Part shown: positions 12,382-21,133 of the stretch, piece after piece
Layout of the letters: each line of letters begins with the position of its first letter
Position numbering within the stretch: the first letter of the stretch is position 1
NCBI GenBank assembly: GCA_023105745.1
Contig: JALGQZ010000009.1
Span: forward strand, 42,093,359 to 42,157,358
Origin: Austropuccinia psidii
Taxonomy: Eukaryota > Basidiomycota > Pucciniomycetes > Pucciniales > Sphaerophragmiaceae
Direction of reading: 5' to 3'
Length of the DNA: 64,000 bases
Notes under the pieces: generated by a model
Database searches by the model: none
What the model was told of the DNA's origin: nothing
What the model saw: only the letters and a program-made list of their open reading frames with translations
Program-made: the position numbers and the translations under genes

Positions 12382-13850
12382 ATGGATTTAGCATCATCAT
12401 CAAAGATACCACACAATCCAGATGAATCCAAAGAAGAAATTATAAATGAAGAGACCATGCAAGGACAAGAAGATATTTCTGATGTAGAAAGACTTCATCA
12501 AAAAATGTTGGAAATGCAACAAGAATTAATTGAACTCCCTAAAAAAGAAGGGAAAAGGAAAGAGTCAAATTTTACCGCAGAAAACAGCCCAATGGAAGAA
12601 ACTACAAGCATGCCAAGAATCTTTAGACAAGAAGGGTCACCATCACCATTTTCAAGGCCTATGGCCCCATCAACTCCATTCACTTCACAAAGACCAAATA
12701 CTCTACCAAAGCGGGTTAATATTCATGCACAGGCTTCAAGCCCATTGCAACAAGAAATCCCACCAAACAATACACCCATTTTCAAGATCAGACCAAAGGA
12801 TTATAATTTATGGTTTGATGGAAAGGAAGTGGAAAGATTTATTAAAAGAGTGGAAAATATAGCAGAAATTGAAGGAGCAAGTGGAAGGGATATAGCAAGA
12901 CAGATATCCTTTTGTACTAAAGATCAAGAAATTAGCTACCATATTGAAGGAATGCCTGGATATGAAACTGGCAATTGGATATGAAGAGGAGATGGGGAAC
13001 AGTGTCACCTGAAAGCAGATACAAGCTGACCTCCATTACTCAATTATTTACAAAGATTCAACAAGAAGGAGGTATTAGAAATATTACTCAATATAAAAAG
13101 TTCATTGGTGAATATGAATCCATTATTAATTATCTCAGAAGGTATCAATATATACAAGGAGATATCACTCACAATCAAGAAATTTTGGCAAGTCTTTCCT
13201 CAAGTGTTCAAGAATCTATTTACAAAGAAATGATTAAAGATAAGGCCATGGTGCAAGCTTTGGATGGTGGTTATATCATTCCAAGATTGGAAATCTTAAA
13301 GTTATATATTGAACAAGATTTAGAAGCCAAAGTCTTAATTCAACAGAAGTTATTTTCACAACCAAAGTCACAAGAGAAGAAAGCTAGGTTTGAAGAGGAA
13401 AGCTGGGAAGAAGTCTTAAAGCAAATGAAAGATCTTACCCAAAAAATTCAAAATCCTCAGCCGCAAGGGCATCAATCAAAGGATACTGGGAAGGAATCAG
13501 TTAAGGAAGTATTGAATAAGCTCAAACACATTTCAGAAGTAGTTGAATCTCCAAATAAAACACAAGCAGGAAATAATCAAGATCAGAAAGTTACGCAAAA
13601 CTCACAGCCACTCAGGCCAAGATATCCTTTACCACCCATATCTTCTGGTTATCAACCATATGTTCCAGCACAAATGGCTCCAAGACAGCTACTGAAGTGT
13701 TATTACTGCTTAGAAGAAGGAAATTCTTCAATAAGATGTAATCACCTCACAGAAGACTTGGAGAAAAGAATTGTATTGAAGCGTGGAGGAACATATCTTT
13801 TTCCAAATTTTCAAATAGTACCCACAGAAGGCCCTAAATCTGAAAAATAA
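12382..13850 (+). pseudogene. Gypsy B gag with zinc knuckle, frameshifted
   Basis: ORF 12382-12984 opens MDLASSSKIPHN, is acidic and low-complexity at first, then enters a capsid-like domain (IFKIRPKDYNLWFDGKEVER at about residue 133). A short deletion near 12980 shifts the frame; the protein continues at about 12975-13850 with YKLTSITQLFTKIQ and a long helical segment rich in Lys/Glu. A retroviral-type zinc knuckle follows at about 13698 (CYYCLEEGNSSIRC), in which the usual His is Asn, so metal binding is impaired. Gag would form the particle and bind element RNA. A single frameshift plus the knuckle change make this copy defective. Confidence 0.82.
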
Positions 13851-13895
13851 TTAGTCAGAAATTTTTCCAAAGAGCAGGAGGATTTTAAAAAGAAA

Positions 13896-15458
13896 ATGAT
13901 GGGAAAATCAAATCCACCCCCAAATAAGCAAGAAACAACAGTAATTGAGGAAAGCAAAGGTGAGAAGGCAACAGCTATAGCTCAAATAGAAGAATGGGGA
14001 AACTGGAAACCTCCTCAAATATCACCAGCAAAGGAAAATATTCAAATAAATGTTGGGCTTAGACAGACAAGGCAAAGAGCTGAAAGACAGGAAAGTCAAA
14101 GTCAAACCCAGCAAGAGGATAAAACTGAAACACACAAACCCTTTAAAAAGAAGATACCAGGTTCCTACTATGAGGAAGATGAGGCAGAAGAAGAAATAAG
14201 AGTTCTAATTCCAACAAAATACAAAAAAACACAAGAAGGAAAGGAAGTAGATAATGATGCTATTGAAATCATTTCCAAGGAAAAGAATAAGGAGGTACTT
14301 AGACAGAAATCACAAAAGATGGAATTAAAGAACAAGGTAAAATCTAGATCCAATAATCCAAAGCTAATAATTGAACATGTGATGAAGAAAATACTTGAGC
14401 AAAAAATAAATCTTACTCTTGAAGAAATATTATCAATGTCACCAACCTTTATTTATAAATTACAAAATTTAACTACCCAGGAAAAAGAGGTGATAAAATC
14501 AGTCAATACATCAAATATTCAAGAAATACTACTTTCATTAAAGCTATGGGACTATGATACCCCAAGATTACATTATGCATGCCCACTTGGATTTATGGAA
14601 GTATTTATTGGAAGAGAAGAATATCCTACAATGGCAATGGTGGACACTGGATCAGAAATTAATATAATACCAGAGGAAATTGCAATTAAAGCCTCAGTTA
14701 CAAGTAGAAAGCTCAATATGAATCTCAGAGGAATTGGTGGACATACAACATCTTTGGTTGGACTCTCAGAATTTACACCAATTACTATGATAACAGTAGA
14801 ATAAAAAGAAATTCCTTTATTCATAGCAAAAGTATCTGTACACACTATACTTGGAAGACCATTTTTAGCAGATAATAATGTTAAATTGGAACTTTCACAC
14901 AAGCAAGGGGAAATATTTAGTTATCCAGAGCAAGATGGACGTCGATTATGTTTACCAATATGTAACCCTCAAGCCATGGGTTAGCAAAATTCTCCACCCA
15001 GTGGTATGGAGCTTTGTGCATCTTCAGAGATTGGAAAATGGTCAGTACATCAAGCAGAATCATCCAAAAGAAACAAAACAGAGGAAACAGAAAGTCAATC
15101 TTCAACAAGAGTGAAGACAATATTTCTTGGACCTAACAAAATACCCTTCTCAGCTATTTTTGATGCAAAAAATGACTTGAATTTTATAACTCAGGAAATA
15201 GCCCTAAAAGCAGAATTAAACATCAGCCCTTATGCATCAAAATCAACAGTCAACTCTTTGAAGCAAATTGGTCAAATTAAAAATCTTGAAGTCACTCTTG
15301 AAAGTGAAGAAAAAACCTACCTGGACTTCTTAGTATTTGAAAATTTTAATCAAATAATAATTGAAGAAAAGTCCAGCATATTATCTTCATCTAAAGAAAG
15401 TATTCCTGCTGTAACTCATATAAAATCTAAAGGAAACAAGACAGAAGATAAACTATAG
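13896..15458 (+). pseudogene. Gypsy B protease region with two retropepsin-like segments
   Basis: One frame runs from 13896 to 15458 with stops at 14802 (TAA) and about 14982 (TAG). Charged linker (residues 1-180) is followed by a helical segment (KIIEHVMKK-like to about residue 225) and a clear aspartic protease: AMVDTGSEINIIPEE at about 14632-14676, the flap-like GIGGHT, and TILGRPFL at about 14845, the usual retropepsin order. About 450 bases later (15130-15350) a similar pattern recurs (FSAIFDAKNDLNFITQEIAL) but with Asp-Ala-Lys where Asp-Thr-Gly is expected, so that second copy could not cut. The protease would mature Gag and Pol. Confidence 0.8.
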
Positions 15459-15506
15459 GTAGAAGATAGTGAAGCAATAGAAAAAATCAAAGAGGAACTA
15501 AAGAAG

Positions 15507-15782
15507 ATGAGAAGCAATTTGGACATAGCCATACAGGACCCAGAGAAATGGCTAGCACTTGAGTTAAGTGGTATGAACAAAGAAGATCAAGTAAAAAGCC
15601 CACAGAAGAAAGTCAACATGGATCTGAAGCCACCTGAAGCAAATTCCTCAAGAATTTTAGAAGACTATTTCAATTTATTTCAAGAGGAAACAGGGTACAT
15701 TGGTGATACTGAAAAAGATTTACTAAGTGAAGAACCAAAAGATAGTATAATAAAGCCATTGGCAAAAAGAAAATTTCCATAA
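15507..15782 (+). pseudogene. Gypsy B linker between protease and unknown ORF
   Basis: A 91-codon open stretch in the same frame as the protease region, separated from it only by a TAG at 15456. It is charged and ends ...PLAKRKFP; in related elements this linker leads into reverse transcriptase, but here no RT follows. It is a piece of the same polyprotein rather than a separate gene. Confidence 0.5.
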
Positions 15783-15796
15783 TTACTGAAGACAAA

Positions 15797-16621
15797 ATGG
15801 ATCAAGTTTGGGATAGTTATATTAAAAAAGGGATTAAAAAAAGAATGGAAATAGTTCTAGAAGGAAAATTGGTAGAATCAGAAGATGAATTGAAGTTATG
15901 TCAACAGAATAATGGAAATTGGGAAGATAAATACAAACAAAGCAGAATGTTTGAAGACCTAGAAGAAGGAGAGTCATCAGAAAATACACAAAGGCTAGCT
16001 GGACTTAGCATTCTAGAAGAATTTAATGATGCCTATGATCAAATATGCTGCCTTTCAAGCTCAACTTATTTATTAAATCAAAATCAAGGAATTAAATCTG
16101 GATTACCAAATGACTCACAGAATCAAAATGGCATACAGAAAGACATACCAGAATATGAAGGAGTGGAAGATTATGTAACACTTCCAATAACAACATTTAA
16201 AGAACTGTATGCTTATGAGCTAGATTCACCAATAATTCAAACCAAATATCTTTCAGAACTACCTGGATCAAATCTTACAAATGTTGATTTTCTGGAATTA
16301 CTAACCACTATTGGAATCAAAGGAAATTTACGGAATCCTTACTGGAAGAAGCCTTATGGATATTATCAAATGACATTAGGAGGACTGTATCACAAAATGT
16401 TATGGGCTCAAGAAGATTTGAATCTAGATGAGTTGGAAATCTTGGGAGGAACTCTTTGCTGGTGTGATTTTGGGTACATGTTTATTCATGAAGTCAAAGG
16501 TTTTGTTTCAGAATGGAAAGGAAATACACAAAGAAAACAACGCAACAAGATTTTTGGAGAAATATTGAAGGACATATGTCTTTCAGTAATTCACAACAGA
16601 AGGTTGAATATTTCTCAATAA
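15797..16621 (+). CDS. Unknown 274-aa ORF occupying the place of pol in Gypsy B
   Basis: I do not recognise this protein. It starts MDQVWDSYIKKGIKKR, is acidic in the first 130 residues, and has an aromatic-rich C-terminal half (RNPYWKKPYGYYQMTLGG at about residue 178; GGTLCWCDFGYMFIHEV at about 212). It lacks RT, RNase H or integrase motifs. It lies one frame away from the upstream polyprotein and 15 bases past its stop, so it may once have been joined to it. It ends in TAA at 16619, after which repeats begin. Whether it is a real gene, or pol-related sequence diverged beyond recognition, cannot be told by eye. Confidence 0.45.
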   Translation: MDQVWDSYIKKGIKKRMEIVLEGKLVESEDELKLCQQNNGNWEDKYKQSRMFEDLEEGESSENTQRLAGLSILEEFNDAYDQICCLSSSTYLLNQNQGIKSGLPNDSQNQNGIQKDIPEYEGVEDYVTLPITTFKELYAYELDSPIIQTKYLSELPGSNLTNVDFLELLTTIGIKGNLRNPYWKKPYGYYQMTLGGLYHKMLWAQEDLNLDELEILGGTLCWCDFGYMFIHEVKGFVSEWKGNTQRKQRNKIFGEILKDICLSVIHNRRLNISQ

Positions 16622-16738
16622 TAACTGAAGTAATCCAATTTCAATCACCAATTAAAAAAAACACCACCATAAAAAATAGCAAAAAATACTAAAAGAAATA
16701 ACCTAAAAAAAGAGAATTATTTTCATATCTGTATTAGT

Positions 16739-17015
16739 ATCAGGGCAGTGACCTCCTGCCTTATCAAAGAGGGATTTAAAATCATTCAAAAACATAAAAA
16801 AAATCTTTTTCAACATTCCCATAATTCAGGGCAGTGACCTCCTGCCTTATCAAAGAGGAACTTCAAATCATTCAAACTAACTTATAGAAAATCTTTTTTA
16901 AACACTTTTATTACTCAGGGGAAGTGACCTCCTGCCTTATCAAAGAGTAATTTCAAATCTTTTTTTCAACATTCCCATAATTCAGGGCAGTGACCTCCTG
17001 CCTTATCAAAGAGGA
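16739..17015 (+). repeat. Four copies of a hairpin-forming motif
   Basis: The block CAGTGACCTCCTGCCTTATC followed by AAAGAG occurs at about 16746, 16834, 16922 and 16988, spaced 88, 88 and 66 bp. Within it GGCAG and CTGCC can pair as a short stem. It begins about 120 bases after the unknown ORF in the non-coding interior of Gypsy B. Confidence 0.75.
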
Positions 17016-17332
17016 ATTTTAATTTTCTCAATTTTTTTCCAAGTATCTTATCACTCAAGGATTTAAATCAGTATTCAATAAAGGACTTCAAACTAAACAT
17101 TTTCCAAGAGATTTTTTTCAATGTACAAGTATCATGATTTTTTTTTATTTTTAAAAAAAACAGGGGTGGTTATCTGTTCTTATGCCACCTCATGAGAAAA
17201 ATGGCACAAGTTTGGGGAAGTGTGGGCCCATACGCCTTTATTAATGTTCTTTCTCTTTTTTGAAAAAAAAACAATATAAAGATAGTGTGAAGAAACAGCA
17301 AAAGAAGATATAGATAGCTCAAAATATCAAAA

Positions 17333-17626
17333 TTATGACTGCTGGTCATAATTTGGTTCTTTGAGACAGGAAGAGATAAAATATGGAAAGGAAAACAACA
17401 AGAAACAAAAACCAACCAAAAAAGCTAGGCCCTTCAGAGACAGAAAAAGAAGACCGATGAAGTTCAAACTGTCAAACTTATGACCGCCGGTCATAATTTG
17501 CCATAAAAGCAAGAAAACTATATCAAGAAAGGGAACAAAGACAAATCAAACAAGATAGGCCATTCAGATACAGAAAAGGAAGATCAAAGAATCTAAAATG
17601 TCAAAATTCTGACTGCTGGTCATAAT
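17333..17626 (+). repeat. Three near-perfect palindromes in a 130-145 bp repeat
   Basis: TTATGACCGCCGGTCATAA (17478-17496) is a palindrome with 8-bp arms; variants stand at 17333-17351 (TTATGACTGCTGGTCATAA) and 17608-17626. Flanking sequence (CATTCAGATACAG-like, AGAAGA) is repeated as well, so the unit is about 130-145 bp. It resembles an array of dimeric protein-binding sites, but that is inference. Confidence 0.7.
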
Positions 17627-18085
17627 TGGGTCAGTGACTTCAGAAAAAGCAAGCAAATAGTATCTGGATAGGAAAAAAGAAGTAACCAAAAAAGAAAAGG
17701 TATTCAGATACAGTAAAAGAAGACACTGGAATATCAAAATTATTTCTCACAGCCAATCAGAAGATTGTTTCAATTTATGGCACAATTAACAAAGAAAAAA
17801 ACATGACACACAGAGGTATACTGGATAATGTTAGCCCAATATTATTGGTTTAGCCACTCTTTGAGGTACTCCCATACCTCCACCTCAGAAATTCAAATTG
17901 AACACAGTAATCATAGATATGAAAGAGGGTGTGGGATCCCCAAACATAGCCAGAATATCATTCAATTAGTCCTAACAGATCACCATAACTCAACAGATAC
18001 TAGGCCATCAGTACAGAGCACCCCCCACAGAGTGATGACTATAATGCCAGCATGATTGTAGTTTGACAACACTGCTGCCAGAGGC

Positions 18086-18976
18086 GGGATTCGAACCCAG
18101 GACTTTGGTGAAAGTTGAAAGAAACCCGGAATCACTAACACAGCGCACAAAAGTGTGACGTTCCATATGCAACGTCACCCAGACATTGCACAAGCAAGTC
18201 TCAGTTTACCCGGGGTGACAGTTGCTGAGACAGCTGTAAGAAATGTAACGACAGCTGCCTCACTTCTGTCACCAGCAACGACACCACCCTCTCATAGCAA
18301 CATCCGAACATCCATCCCTTTTGATCATGGACTGTGTTTTTTTCTTTTTGTCATCAACTGTTTTTTTTCCTTTTTGTCATGGACTTTTTTGGTATCCCTT
18401 TTTCATCATTTCTTCTTCCGCTTGGATCCAGCTTATAAGCTTTACTCCATCATGTGATGTCAACCATATCTCCCTGCCTTTGCTTTTCTAAACTTTCACT
18501 CCCTTTGAAAGTGCTTCTCAATTTTATTCAGGCTATTTATTTTTTACTTGAAGCAAAGTACATTTGTCATGGACTCTCAGCTACCACCAAGTCAAGAATT
18601 TCAGCAGATGCTGATTTCTATAATGAAGGCTCAAGGTGATAGAGACTAATTGTAGTCTTAAGAAAACAGTAGGTGAAGAAAAAAATTCAAAAATTGTAGA
18701 ATTGGGCCAGATGTGAGACATTTGAATGAGTTGTTAATAAGTTGATGACAAAAAGAAAAAAACACAGTCCATGATCAAAAGGGATGAATGTTTGGATGTT
18801 GTTATGAGAGGGTGGTGTCATTGCTGGTGACAGAAGTGAGGCAGCTGTCGTTACATTTCTTACAGCTGTCTCAGCAACTGTCACCCCGGGTAAACTGAGA
18901 CTTGCGCGTGCAACGTCTGGGTGACGTCGCATATGGAACGTCACACTTTTGTGCACTGTGTAACCACTACACCATT
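18086..18976 (-). repeat. tRNA-Glu-like SINE head, split by element T2
   Basis: On the minus strand, TGGTGTAGTGG (18964-18974, an A box) is followed, once T2 and one duplicated TTA are removed, by GTGATTCCGGG, then TTTCACC (an anticodon-loop sequence typical of tRNA-Glu), then GGGTTCGAATCCC (18086-18098, a B box). The order and spacing of a tRNA are restored, but the acceptor arms do not pair, so this is a tRNA-derived repeat or tRNA pseudogene, not a working tRNA. The 3' extent of the repeat body (below 18086) is unknown. Confidence 0.6.
18139..18960. mobile_element. T2: 822-bp CACTA-like element with long inverted repeats
   Basis: It begins CACAGCGCACAAAAG and ends with the reverse complement CTTTTGTGCACTGTG. 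Inverted arms of about 220 bp (18139-18360 and 18741-18960) flank a 380-bp centre, and the direct duplication TAA stands on both sides (18136-18138 and 18961-18963). Similar peptide-like frames on both strands are only the consequence of the inverted arms. No transposase is present. It would depend on a relative for movement. Confidence 0.82.
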
Positions 18977-19024
18977 TCAAAATATAACATCACTCCTCAA
19001 ATTGAAAACTCATCAATTTAATCA

Positions 19025-19220
19025 CTCTTAAAAAAAAAAAAATTTTTTCCAACATAAAAAAAAAAAAAATTTTTTTCAACATAAAAAAAAAAAAAATCTT
19101 TTTCAACACAAAAAAAAAAAAATTTTCAACATAAAAGAAAAAAAAAAAAACATTAAAAAATTTTTTCAACATAAAATAAAAAAAAAAAAAAAAATTTTGA
19201 CATAAAATAAAAAAAAAATT
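19025..19220 (+). repeat. A/T low-complexity run
   Basis: Repeats of AACATAAA followed by long A and T runs, with a period of about 28-30 bases. No coding content. Confidence 0.7.
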
Positions 19221-19296
19221 ATAATAATAAAAAATACATAAAATAAACAGTCTTGATTAAAATTAAGGATAAAAGATCAGACCAAATAAAAGAAGG

Positions 19297-19750
19297 CTAA
19301 AAAAAATTAGTCCTTGTATGACTTTAAACTACAGGGTAGCAACCTGAAGGCTAAAAGCAGTCCTTGTAAGACTTTAAACTACAGGGTGGCTCCCAGACGG
19401 CCAAAATTAGTCCTTGTATGACTTTAAACTACAGGGTAGCAACCTGAAGGCTAAAATCAGTCCTTGTGAGACTTTGAACTACAGGGTGGTTCCCAGACGG
19501 CCAAAATTAGTCCTTGTATGACTTCAAACTACAGGGTAGCAACCTGAAGGCTAAAATCAGTGCTTGTATGACTTTAAACCACAGGGTGGTTCCCAGACGG
19601 CCAAAATTAGTCCTTGTATGACTTTAAACTACAGGTTAGCAACCTTAAGGCTAAAATAAGTCCTTGTATGACTTTAAACTACAGGTTTGTTCCCAGATGG
19701 CCAAAATAAGTCTTTGTATGACTCAAACTACAGGGGTAGCACACCAGAGG
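19297..19750 (+). repeat. Nine-unit, 50-bp tandem repeat with A/B alternation
   Basis: Units of exactly 50 bp start at 19348, 19398, 19448, 19498, 19548, 19598, 19648 and 19698 (first, slightly longer unit at 19297). All share AGTCCTTGTATGACTTTAAA and CTACAGGGT; odd units end AGCAACCTGAAGGCT, even units end GGTTCCCAGACGGCC, so the true higher-order period is 100 bp. It sits just before the integrase tail of Gypsy B. Confidence 0.88.
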
Positions 19751-19852
19751 GCTGGATATGCAAGTAAAATGAAGGAATCAAGAAAAATTAAAAGAAAAAG
19801 TGAAGATATCAAAAGTAACAACCAAAGTGAATAATTGGACAATGAAGAACAT

Positions 19853-20310
19853 TCCATGAAATAAATATAAACAAGAGAAGAACCATACAGATTGCAGAAA
19901 AAGAGGACACAAGATTAGCAGAAGCAGAGAAATTAAGAGATTCAAGACACAAATCAGTTCAATATTTGGACAAAAAGATGGCACATAGACTGAGAAATCC
20001 ACTTGAACCAGGGGACTTGGTATTAGTTTATATTAAACCACTTGAGTCACAGTGGGGTTTACGCTTCAAGAACCGTTGGAATGGACCTTTTAGAGTCATA
20101 AATCAAATTAATAATGGACCTTATGAGCTTGAAGAATTGGATGGCACTACACTTACAAGAAAATTTGCAGCAAGTCACATCAAGAGGTTTTATCCCAGAG
20201 GAAAAAAAGTTCAATCAAGTTCAGAGTCAGAAAATGAAAGCAGTGAAGAGATTGAAGATGAAGAGTTAATATTGGAAGGAGAAGAAATTGAACAAAATGA
20301 ATATGATTGA
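19853..20310 (+). pseudogene. Gypsy B integrase C-terminal fragment
   Basis: The frame open from about 19853 encodes a basic helix followed by the post-core part of a Gypsy integrase: LEPGDLVLVYIKPLESQWG, then WNGPFRVINQINNGPYELEEL, and AASHIKRFYPRG, ending in an acidic tail (stop 20308-20310). The catalytic core with its D, D and E residues is missing, so no integration activity is possible. Ten or so codons upstream of ATG 19966 (IAEKEDTRLAEAEKLRDS) are also integrase-like. The polypurine tract and 3' LTR follow within 60 bases. Confidence 0.82.
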
Positions 20311-20354
20311 TACTGGCAACCTTTTCAACTGGAATTCTGGGGACAGCATTAAAT

Positions 20355-20365
20355 GGAGAGGGGGA
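20355..20365 (+). other. Gypsy B polypurine tract
   Basis: GGAGAGGGGGA lies immediately before the 3' LTR start TGTGGTATT at 20366. Confidence 0.75.
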
Positions 20366-20563
20366 TGTGGTATTCCATACCATTATTATCAGTTTCAAGC
20401 TTACCAGAAAAAAATAATAATAATAATAAATAAAATAAATAAAAAAATATAGAATTAAATATATCCGATATTCTTGAAGATTTTAGAGAACTGAAAAGGA
20501 GTGTAGTGCTATGGACACACTTAGAATTCTGGACTAAAAAAAAGAAAACCTTCCTGTCTCAGT

Positions 20564-20834
20564 CACCACTGGCAAATAGATGACGTAGAAGCTCCTGCGA
20601 TGCACTGTCGGGGGCCCTGGGGTGGGAAAACTACCAGCTGTCGCAACTTTTTCTTCTCACGATATTCACTTTTTTATATTTTTATTTCAAAAATATTGCG
20701 TACGACACGTTTTATTTTTCTCACGATATCAAACCTTTTAAGCGTCACTGTCCTTTTTTCTGTCAGCTCTTAACTCACCTCCTCAACCATTGTCATCACA
20801 AATCACCCTAAAAATCCCACAATACCCCCCTATC
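20564..20834 (+). repeat. Element C left terminal inverted repeat
   Basis: About 270 bases from CACCACTGG to CCCCCCTATCAA match, in reverse complement, 26664-26934, with scattered substitutions. Shared landmarks include GTCGCAACTTTTTCTTCTCA and AACTCACCTCCTCAACCAT. Such long termini are unusual for CACTA elements, which more often have 10-50 bp repeats. Confidence 0.85.
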
Positions 20835-21133
20835 AATGATATCACTAAAAAACGACCAAAAGATCATTGTTGGCCAGCTGAATCACAATTGTTGGAAATT
20901 GTCAATGTTCTTCTTTCAACCGTTTGAACATTTACTTAAGCAACCAACCATGATCATGATGAGTGCTGAGTCTCACTGCAAGATTTTGAATGTGTAATGT
21001 GTCTTTTTCTTAAGTCCTACTTCATCTTATTACGATTTGAAGAGGATGTAGTCTGCTGCTGAGCAACACTTCACCTCATTTTTTGTTTTTTTTTTGAAAT
21101 AGTTTCTTGATATCACCAACAATTTATAAAAAA

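Noticed and set aside
18086..18110. Functional tRNA-Glu gene
   Set aside because: Acceptor arms do not pair and the gene is split by an 822-bp element.
18155..18457. ORF similar to the minus-strand ORF at 18687-18980
   Set aside because: The similarity comes from the inverted arms of T2, not from two related genes.
16739..19750. Tandem repeats considered as a CRISPR-like array
   Set aside because: Spacers are similar to each other, unit lengths vary, and the context is a fungal retrotransposon.
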